The translations under genes were made by a program, and so were the position numbers. A DNA stretch of 64,000 nucleotides, taken from the NCBI GenBank assembly GCA_030407085.1, contig JAQOWT010000018.1, positions 1 through 64,000 of the forward strand, given 5' to 3'. This DNA is from Trichopria drosophilae (taxonomy: Eukaryota; Arthropoda; Insecta; Hymenoptera; Diapriidae). Below, one piece after another: positions 55,515-64,000 of the stretch. Below the pieces are notes generated by a model. It worked only from the letters and a program-made list of their open reading frames with translations. It made no database searches and had not been told where the DNA came from. Numbering within the stretch: the first letter of the stretch is position 1; each line of letters opens with the position of its first letter.

Positions 55515-55820
55515 GCCTGAACATTTAAAAAGAACTCTTTAAATCTGAGGTTATGAGTCAAAAAGACTAATTTAAAATAAAAATTAGGTTACTAATCTAA
55601 TAGTAAAAATTAATGTTTTATTAATGAAATCGTTTTTCATAATTAATTAGCAAATTTTATGTCTAATTGAATGAGTGACCTACTTTTCGTTTATGATTTA
55701 ATAGTTTTTAACTAATTCCAATTTAGAAAGAATACCCGAAATAATATAACACGTAAATAAAGCAAAAATTCTTTTCGAATATAATAAAAATACCTTAAAA
55801 ATATATTGTGTATACTCTGA
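55515..55820. other. Arm sequence right of the BEL insertion, no gene
   Basis: Mirror of 30090-30400. AT-rich, non-coding. Confidence 0.5.
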
Positions 55821-56842
55821 CCAATGTCAAAATTGCACATTCTGCGTGATACGAATTTCTTCGCTTGTATCATTGCAAAATAATTGAAGTATTAATTTGT
55901 AGAGTAACTTGCCGACTATTTTGAAGGGTGCTCTTTCGAATGGCGCGGACAAAATTTGCAAAAAATTAATGTTTACACTAAGTAATGCCAAAAATATCTG
56001 AAAAAACATCAATTTTTTGAAGTAATTTTTTTTTAAATTTGAAATTTATATGGGAGAATGGACGATAGGCGAGTGGAAAAGTATATAAAAAGTGCATAAA
56101 ATGTCTGTACTGAAGAGATATGGCAATAGAATTGGTTTATTTCGTCGTAGAAAATCTAAAATGGCGGCTTTTTTGAAGGTAGATTTCGGAAGTTTTCGGA
56201 GATCGGAATTTAAAGGAATTCCTTCACGTTTTCGAACAAGTAAAATTTTTTTTATGTTTCTGGAGTCGCTGATTACGAATCCGAGCTTAAAATTCTGAAA
56301 TTAAAAATGGCGGATCCAATATGGCGAACAAAGTGGTGCGAAATAACCTCGATATGTACGAATCTTAGTATTTGGGGGTTTCTGTGGTCGCTGGTTGTAA
56401 AACGGATCACAAAATATTGACACTCAAAATGGCAAATCCAATAGGCAAGACTAAAAATGGTAAAACAACTTTATTTTAATGAAACTAGATAATAACCGAA
56501 CTTCAATAATATTTTATGATTGTTCTCATTCGAAATAACGCATCACATATATTCATTTATTTTGTGTAATAAAATGAATGAATGAAAATACCTTTGGCCG
56601 TTTATACTACATTAGTAAACGTTGTCCGATTCGCACCGCGAGGAGGTAGCTATCTATTGAGAACCATTTTTTTTTTAATTTTTGCTTTTTATTTATTTTT
56701 TCATATACTTTTTTCTTTTTATTTATTTTTTTTTTATTTTCCTTGCTTTAAAAATTTGTTTTGCATTTTCTCTGTTTTTTATTGTTTTTAGATTTATATT
56801 ATTTTTGTAACCTTTTTTGTTCATATCTATAAAATTATGTGT

Positions 56843-58484
56843 GCAAATCTTTCAGGCATTTCGCGTAAAGAAATGTGTCACAGTCTTTACAAAATTTATA
56901 TGTCCGAATTTGGCATATATAACATTTTCGCTGACGTTTTAGGGTTTGAATTGTATGATTTTTTTTTTTGCCTTTTCAAGGTAGGATCTGGAAATATTCA
57001 GTGCAACCTCTCTTATTCCAACTCTTTTTGGGGGGCTAGCAGAATTATACAACACATTCGCGTTTGTAATTGAAGCTTGTGTAATTCGTACAAACACGAC
57101 CCAAGTTCATTTCTTTGACCTTATCATTGGTAAAATTTTATTACAATGCTGGTCGTGTAAGTTAACCCCTCCCATGAATTTGTTATAAATTATAAAGGCA
57201 CAGGGAAATGCTAAATCCGTTTTCTCTCCTTTTTCTTTATTATAACGTTTTACTGGCAACAATGGTGTGACTCCAGCAGCAGATGAAATGATTGACACAG
57301 GTTTAGAGTCCATAACAGTCATAAAATTGATGCCACTATTTGTGTCATTTTTGACTCCAAATGTTCCTCGACAGGCATTTTTATCAATGTTATTGGACTC
57401 TTTGATCCGATCTTTACTCAAAGTGCCAGTTGCTCGTAAACCGAGTTTTTTTAAGTGTACGAGTAAATCAGGGCTGGTATATAGATTGTCAAAATACACA
57501 TGATATTTCAAAAATTTACGATGTGGTATTTTCATCAACATTTGTTTAGCATCTGAGTAACAACTCTACTGCCTTGTGAACAATCAGATAAGTACTCGGT
57601 ATTTTTAGAAAATTGTCCACAATAAACATCGAAATGAAATAGGAATCCATTTGCACTACATAATGCCCACATTTATATTCCGAATCGAACAGGTTTAGAT
57701 TTGATAAACTGCTTGAACTTAATTTTTCCAAAAAATTTCAGCATCATTTCATCCATCGAGAGTGCAGTAGAAAATATGCCAAATCGCATGATGTTTTCGT
57801 TAAAAATATTCAGCATGTTCCTTACTCGCCATGCTTTATCGTCTAAATCGATATCATCAGGCTTACAATATTTCAAGTGGGATTTTATGATTTCAAATTC
57901 GACCCGACCCATAGCTGAAGCAACAGCTTCAGCTCGCAGGAAAGGGTCAGCTGACCAAAAATCTCTTTGGCTGGGTCTTCTGTTTAAGGTTGAAAATATA
58001 ATTATACCAAGAAATACTTCCAATTTTTCAAGTGAACGTTCGTATCCATTTTTTCTTGTACATTCAATGATATAATTTTTCAAATTAGAGTTAAAAAAAA
58101 ATTCAAAAATGTCAGTACTAGAACTTGATAATAACATTTGTTTCTCTTTTCCGGTAAGTAAAATATCGTTATTATAATCTTCATTATATACTTGTTCTCC
58201 GTCGATCCAATTATATATGTGGTCATTTTCCAGTTTTTTTTAACATTGTCATAATCTTGAAACACTTTATTGTATGATAGTATTGGAAAAAGTAGATCAT
58301 CTTCTTCAATGATATCCCTATCATCGTCACTTGAACTATTATTAAAAGATTCATCAGAATTGCATATATCAGACATATCCGATTTGTCTGGATCGAGTGT
58401 AAAAACTGCTTCGATATGATCATCATACTCACGTGCCTCAGCAATACTTATATTAGGAGTAGTATTACGTTTTCTTTTGGGCAT
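56843..58484 (-). pseudogene. piggyBac transposase relic, right-arm copy, multiply disrupted
   Basis: Same protein as the plus-strand copy at 27426, but with more damage. A base is missing in the A-run near 58236 (frame leaves at VKK). AAA became TAA near 57673, ending the frame after VRFGI. A base is missing near 57541. The GGVD catalytic motif reads GGVN (YNKFMGGVNLHDQ), so the third catalytic aspartate is lost. The TGA directly after RSKK is shared with the other copy, hence older than the arm duplication. The cysteine-rich tail can be followed at the 5' side of the coordinates. The gene is dead. Confidence 0.88.
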
Positions 58485-58865
58485 TCTGAGAAGAATTAAA
58501 ATGTTTTTGAAACGTGTAAAAGAAAAAAGTATGTATCTAATATTTTCTTTGGAAATCTATTCGAAAATCAAGAGTGAACTTGAGAAAAAAGGTTCTACAT
58601 ATCTAATTCCTTGTGCACAACTTCGCTTGCGAGAAAAGGTCATATCCTCCTCTGCTATGTTCTCTTTGCGCAGCGCCTTCACGCGGCTCGTTTTCAAACG
58701 ACCCGTTTTTCGTAAGCGAAATAGTGTGCGAAGAATTAAATATGTAGAACTTTTTTTTTCCTTAAGTTCATTCTTGATTTTCGAATAGATTTCGAAAGAA
58801 AATATTAGATACGTACTTTTTACTTTTACGCGTTTCAAAAACATTTTAGTACTTCTCGGAATGCA
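58480..58865. repeat. 386-bp palindrome, right-arm copy
   Basis: Starts GGCATTCTGAGAAGAATTAA and ends in the near-complement; same length as the left-arm copy at 27045-27430. Mirror-image ORFs on both strands come from the palindrome. Confidence 0.8.
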
Positions 58866-58979
58866 TAAAAAAACGTAATATTACTTCCAATGTAAGGCAC
58901 GGCGGAGGTACGTGAGTATGACTATCATATAGGAGCCTTTTTTATCCTCGATCCAGAAAAATCAGACGTATCTGATATA

Positions 58980-61033
58980 CGGGGCATTCCACGCCAACTC
59001 ACCCAATTTTAAAATCGATCATCACCAATTTGGTTCGTAATTTTTGTATGGATGCATTTCGGTGAAATAAGACGGGTCAAATTTTTTCAGATTTTTAAAA
59101 TCACTCGTTAACGTGTGAGAATTTTTCAAAAATTTGAAATTTTAGAAAATTGAAAATTTTTAAATTTCCATAACTCGGTTGCTACTTATCGTACAGTAAC
59201 GAATAAAAAATGGAATTGTTCGTCTTGAAATGTACTTTTCTATGGGTATAATGAAAATTTAACTGGAATTTATTGACATGTGTATTTTTACGTGTTAAGT
59301 ACAAAATTCAAAATTTTTCCAAAATGGACATTTTTAATTTTTTTGAATTAAATTCAGAAAAAAACTACTGAAAATAACGAACAATTTGTGGGGTCGTACA
59401 AGATGGCAAGTTGTTTCGTTAATTTTTTACAGATTTTTACATTCTTTTATACAATTTAAATTTTTGCTCAAATCTCGAGATTTAGTTTATTGAATTAACA
59501 ATTCACTGTTTTTCACTTTCAGGATTTTCCGTCTTTCAGGATAATCTATTTTAGAAATCTATTTTAAAAATCTTATTTGATTCATGACTTCGAGACTCGC
59601 TAAATGGTTTTTATCATAACATTGATTTCTGTCCCCCGTTTGAAAGTTGGGGTCGCCAGTTTCGAAGTCTTTTTGAGTTGTTTCCTCTATTTCAGGATCT
59701 ATTTCTTCTATTACTTTGTGTGTTTCATGATCTACTTCTTCATATGTATTTCCCGCTATATTTGTGACTTCATTTTCAGATTTCTGTAAGTCTGAATCTC
59801 ATTTCTACATGTACTGCAAATTTTTACATTTTTCGGCAATTCAGGAAATAGTAACATTTGCGCAGCCGATAAATGTCTCAAATTAGTTTTTTTAACATGT
59901 TTTGGTTTTTGAAAAGGATTTACACATCTGTCACTGAATGTATGATATAAGGACATGACTCTTATAGGGAAAAAAAAACAGGGAAATGAATTTTGACTGT
60001 AATGTAGAACCTGCACGGATGATGGCTATATTAATGTAATTGGGGAACGCTTTAATTGCTAGTAATTCGACACCTAGCGGTAATCGTGAAAAGATGCCCC
60101 AATATATTTAAGAGCTTTTGCGTAAAAACAAGATACACATAAAAGTATGATACAGAGAAAAATGTACGGAGAAAATATAATGTCATTATAATACTAGAAA
60201 TTCGGAAGGCAAAATTTACATCAGCCAATAATTGTAATGACAAATTCCTTAATGCTTATGCCAATGATTTTGTATGCGACATGGATATAAGCGACATGTT
60301 CACCTGACAAGTAAGAGCCTTGAGTTCGAAAAAGAAACATGTATAATTCTTAAACCCTTGACACACAGATTTATTTAAAACAAAAGGAAAGAGCTGTATC
60401 AAATAATATTAACGAAATTTGCATAATCAATTTAAAAACTTCTAATTTTTTCAATGTATGCATTGAATCACGGAAAATCAAAAACACACAAAAAAAGTGA
60501 AAAACAGTGAATTGTGAATTCAATAAACTAAATCTCGAGATTTTAGCAAAAATTTAAATTGTTTAAAAGAATGTAAAAATCTGTAAAAAATTAACGAAAC
60601 AACTTGCCATCTTGTACGACCCCGCAAATTGTTCGTTATTTTCAGTAGTTTTTTTCTGAATTTAATTCAAAAAAATTAAAAATGTCCATTTTGGAAAAAT
60701 TTTGAATTTTTTACTTAACACGTAAAAATACACATGTCAATAAATTCCAGTTAAATTTTCATTATACCCATAGAAAAGTACATTTCAAGACGAACAATTC
60801 CGATTTTTATTCGTTACTGTACGATAAGTAGCAACCGAATTGTGGAAATTTAAAAATTTTCAATTTTCTAAAATTTCAAAATTTTGAAAAATTCTCACAC
60901 GTTAACGAGTGATTTTAAAAATCTAAAAAAATGTGTCCAGTCTTGTTTTACCGAAATGCATCTATAAAAAAATTACGAACAAAATTAGTGATGGTCGATT
61001 TTAAAATTGGGTGAGTTGGCGTGGAATGCCCCA
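58980..61033. mobile_element. Nested 2.05-kb TIR element with ~540-bp inverted repeats
   Basis: Ends GGGGCATTCCACGCCAACTC and its complement, with pairing continuing about 540 bp inward on both sides (58980-59520 and 60497-61033). TA flanks at 58978-58979 and 61034-61035. The left arm has the empty site (CTGATATATGC, complement near 26940-26950). The centre (59525-60495) has only short frames, including 59756-60016 on the minus strand with a CSTCRNEI cysteine pair. Non-autonomous; a TA target suggests Tc1/mariner or ISL2EU-like mobilisation, undecided. Confidence 0.75.
59756..60016 (-). other. Short cysteine-bearing frame inside the nested TIR element
   Basis: An 86-codon frame containing RCVNPFQKPKHVKKTNLRHL and LPKNVKICSTCRNEI. 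The spacing of a single Cys-Asn-Pro-Phe with a downstream C-X2-C looks like a zinc-binding motif and not random AT-rich translation. It may be an exon remnant of the parental transposase or a captured domain. No start context or splice sites were settled, so I do not call it a gene. Confidence 0.3.
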
Positions 61034-61260
61034 TATGCAATTCTGGTGAATCTTGTAATTATCTGGTTCAAATGACTATGATACGGATATCATTGAAGAA
61101 GATGATCTACTTTTTCCAATACTATCATATAATAAAGTGTTTCAAGATTATGATAATGTTGCAAAAAAAATTGGAAAATGATCACATTTTTAACCGAAAA
61201 AGGAAACATTATGCGATTTGGCATATTTTCTATTTCTCTCTCGATTGATGAAAAGCAAAA
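61034..61260 (+). pseudogene. Deleted piggyBac half, right-arm copy (3' portion)
   Basis: Continues the transposase relic broken at 58979: CNSGES... then the frameshifted FFQYYHIIKCFKI segment, then the jump to GCGATTTGGCATAT...TCGATTGATGA as in the left arm. Same internal deletion, so the deletion predates the arm duplication. Confidence 0.65.
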
Positions 61261-62121
61261 ACAAAAATTTTAAAAATCAAAAAGCAAAAAAAAAAGCTTC
61301 TCGCTGTGAGAATGGGATGACGTTTCTGACGTAAAATAAGCTGCTAAAGGTATTTTCAATAATTCTTTTTATTACAAAAAATAAATGAATACATGTGATG
61401 CGTTATTTTGGACGAGGACGATCTAAAAATATTATTGAAGTTCCGTTATTATCTAGTTTCACTCAAATCAAGTTGTTTTAAGATTTTTAGCCTTACATAT
61501 TAGATCCAACATTTTGAATGTCAATATTTTATCATCTGTTTCACAATCAGCCAGAAACCCTCGAATACCGAGATCCATCCTGATCCGGGCTATTTTGCAT
61601 TTTTGGTCCGCCATATTGGATCCGCCATTTTAAATTTTACAATTTTGAGCTCGGATTCGCAATGAGCGACCCCAAAAACATATAAAAAAAATTTTACTTC
61701 GAAAACGTGAAGGAATTCCTTTAAATTCCGATCTCCGAAAACTTCCGAAATCTATCTTCAAAAAAGCCGCCATTTTAGATTTTCTAGGACGAAATAAACC
61801 AATTCTATTGCCATATCTCTTCAGTACAGACATTTTATGCACTTTTTATATACTTTTCCACTCGCCTATCGTCCGTTCTCCCATATAAATTTCAAATTTA
61901 AAAAAAAATTACTTCAAAAAATTGATGTTTTTTCAGATATTTTTGGCATTATTTAGTGTAAACATTAATTTTTTGCAAATTTTGTCCGCGCCATTCGAAA
62001 GAGCACCCTTCAAAATAGTCGGCAGGTTACTCTACAAATTAATACTTCAATTATTTTGCAATGATACATGCGACGAAAGTCGTACCACGCGGAATGTGCA
62101 ATTTTGACGTTAACGGGTTAA

Positions 62122-63336
62122 AAAGAATGCTCATCAGTTTCCAGTCAATACTATTTAAAAAATATTACATTATTTAAAAAGCATTCTTATAAATATAAAA
62201 TATTATTATATAGTTTCATTTGTTTACTGGGAAATTAATTCTTCAAAAAGAACTCTTTTGTAACTCTAAATACATTACCATAAAGCGGACATTGGTCACC
62301 ACCTTTTACAAAAAAAATTTGAACAGAATTCTTTTTTAATTATTGCAAAACTTTACTAATTTTTGAATAATTTTTCTTGAAAAATAAATGATATTTTCAT
62401 GACAAAATTTTCTAAATTTTGTAACTTTACAGTCACGCTCCAATATTTTTCTCTACCTCAGGATTTAATACGTTAAGTGTTGGAAAAACTGTAGTCTCAT
62501 TTGTACCTAAGAATTTATTGATTAGAGGGTGTCTTCGTGTATATCGTATATTAATCTGCGCTCCAAGTATATTGATCGAAAATTTTGGAACATTAGTAGC
62601 ACACCTGTAGTTTAAAATCTACGTTCGACAGGAAACACTATTGTAATACACAAGGAAAATAAATTGTGAAGAAAATCATTTTATTCTCAAACTCAAGACT
62701 TTTTGACATTTTGAAGACCATTTTACTAACAAATATTAAATTAGTTTGATGTTGTTTTAGATTTTGTTCAACTTATTGAAAGTGACTTGTACGAAATAAT
62801 TTAGTTTATTGAAAATATTTTGTAATAGTCTTACCAAGAACCAAGAACAAGTTATGTAAGTTTTACTTTCAGCAAATTTCTTCATTTCCAAATTTTTAAT
62901 CATTATATCTTCAAGTTCTTTAAGTTTATGAAAATATTTAAAATTTGTATAAAAACAAATTAATAATTCTTTTATGTCCATAACAATTTTATATTATTTT
63001 CATTGCATTATTACATTTCCTTTTTAATATCCCCTAGTTTTTTTAATCTGCGTGTTTATGAGAAAAATTACACTTTTAATATATAATTGCTGTAATTGGT
63101 ATCAAATGTATACGAAACAACTGTTTATCAAAATTTTGCAATAACAATTATCTACATTATAAACATTTTATAAATACACTCAAACTTTTTTTGGAAGCAA
63201 GCGAACCGCATTATAATCTGACAAAAGAATTCTTCGAATTCTACACTGTTTTTAACATTATTTTTTGGAATTGCATTTTTTTTAAAAACAATCTGCGAAA
63301 TGTAACAATATATATAACCTTAAGAACAATGTTGTT
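62122..63336. other. Arm sequence outside the piggyBac composite, no gene recognised
   Basis: Mirror of 24610-25821. A 74-codon minus-strand frame at 62757-62981 matches the one in the left arm with few changes. No motif recognised. Confidence 0.4.
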
Positions 63337-63570
63337 CACTGAACAAAAAATTTCCTAATTTCAAGTCAATATTTAGTTGAATAGTCGCAACAAAATATTT
63401 ACTTAAAATAAGGAAATATTTTCTTAATTTAAATAAATATTTACTTGCTGGATAAAATCTAATTAATATTTAGTTGAATTAACAAACTATTTTTCTATTA
63501 TAAGTCAACATTTTGTTGTGACTATTCAAGTAAAAATTTACTTGAAATTGGGACATTTTTTTTCAGCGTG
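63337..63570. mobile_element. Palindromic MITE, uninterrupted copy
   Basis: About 234 bp with imperfect inverted ends CACTGAACAAAAAATTTCCT and the facing GGGACATTTTTTTTCAGCGTG-type end. Contains the single ATAAG at 63500-63504 that is duplicated around the solo LTR in the left arm. Confidence 0.6.
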
Positions 63571-64000
63571 TAAATAAATTTTATATTCGATCGTTGTTAT
63601 GCCTAATAATCCATGAATTGAGATTGTTAATATACCTACTAGAAATGCATTACTCCATCGAGAAAGAAAGAGGCGTAACGAGTGACACGACGCCGCCTAT
63701 CGGCGCGGAGAAGAGACACTGTTTTCAAAAGCTTTTCGTTAACGGGAATTAAAACGAAATACAATAATATAAGTGATTCTGTCTCAAACTATATACATAT
63801 ACTATGATTTTTATCAATTCCAAATGTCGAATTAAAGTGATTTAATGCAAACATCTGGTAATAAATTGTCTTTATTGGCCAACAAAATAAGAATATACAA
63901 AGTAAGCGACCATAAACGAAAAGGCCACATTTATAAATATGCATTCTAAATAGACAAACATAAAAAATGTCCAAAAAAGTCGATATTTTTACATGGAAAA
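63571..64000. other. Outer right-arm sequence reaching the window edge, no gene
   Basis: Mirror of 21338-21658 plus 23249-23359. It runs through the site of the left arm's 1.6-kb TIR element near 63677 without interruption. Non-coding as far as I can see. Confidence 0.5.

Larger units (their letters stand above)
55821..62117. mobile_element. Head-to-head piggyBac composite, right arm, with nested insertion
   Basis: Mirror of 25826-30089: end module (55821-56460), 3' UTR, minus-strand transposase relic (56843-58484), palindrome (58480-58865), start of the deleted half (58866-58979), a 2.05-kb TIR element (58980-61033), the rest of the deleted half (61034-61260), its 3' UTR and the outer end module (61490-62117) next to TTAA at 62118-62121. 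Confidence 0.75.
44126..64000. repeat. Right arm of the giant inverted repeat
   Basis: Reverse complement of 21338-34279 with three large private differences: the BEL/Pao insertion (48038-55514), the 2.05-kb TIR element (58980-61033), and absence of the left arm's 1.6-kb TIR element and solo LTR. The first and last matched positions sum to 78,405 at the inner edge, showing a gap-free alignment there. The window ends while the match is still running, so the outer end is unknown. Confidence 0.9.

Noticed and set aside
21338..64000. Assembly artefact explaining the giant inverted repeat
   Set aside because: The arms differ by scattered substitutions and by several clean insertions with target duplications, which a simple assembly echo would not produce. 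Long-read confirmation is still desirable.
1..64000. CRISPR arrays, bacterial operons, rRNA genes
   Set aside because: None seen. The DNA is eukaryotic, and the short repeats are microsatellites or transposon subrepeats without CRISPR-like spacers.

Overview
The window is arthropod nuclear DNA, most probably insect. It is AT-rich, contains spliced genes with GT-AG introns, and carries insect-type transposons: a BEL/Pao element, piggyBac, a DD41D Tc1/mariner element and two APE-type LINEs. The mix looks hymenopteran or ant-like, but that is an impression, not proof. Nearly all of it is transposon-derived and heavily nested. The only stretch that looks like a host gene is a 197-bp proline-rich coding exon on the minus strand at 8179-8375, inside roughly 3 kb of non-repetitive sequence.

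Layout. 1-4824: a MITE end, a duplicated block holding a small two-exon gene (broken in this copy), a repeat (block M), a MITE with an internal (AG)n tract and shared flank. 4825-11136: a cluster of TTTACGCAC motifs, a tandem ATGGCGG repeat, the host exon region and a second ATGGCGG repeat. 11137-14696: block M again and a truncated copy of a repeat family called family A here, itself carrying two MITEs. 14721-18266: a DD41D mariner-like transposon with an intact transposase and long compound terminal repeats. 18278-20182: a 5'-truncated LINE. 21338-34279 and 44126-64000 are the two arms of a giant imperfect inverted repeat that runs off the right edge of the window. The 9.8-kb spacer between the arms holds an inverted copy of the 1-3836 block, in which the two-exon gene is open, and a near full-length LINE sitting between two (AG)n tracts.

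Within the arms, each side has a piggyBac composite built head-to-head around a 386-bp palindrome, a 2.4-kb family A element and several MITEs. Comparing the arms gives relative dates, because one arm often shows the empty site of an insertion in the other. The left arm alone has a 1.6-kb TIR element (with a tRNA-like SINE) and a 1,009-bp solo LTR. The right arm alone has a complete BEL/Pao retrotransposon whose LTRs differ at one base in 664, and a 2.05-kb TIR element inserted in the piggyBac relic. The arms look a few percent diverged by eye, so the duplication is clearly older than the BEL insertion.

The most promising undescribed items are: (a) a 98-codon, two-exon gene with a TATA promoter carried by the 1-3836 repeat; (b) the mariner element whose arms are tandem units of about 267 bp (three left, four right) bearing 15 copies of a nuclear-receptor half-site; (c) the head-to-head piggyBac composite; and (d) a LINE whose ORF2 follows the ORF1 UGA stop in the same frame without an AUG. 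All identifications come from reading motifs; no database search was possible.
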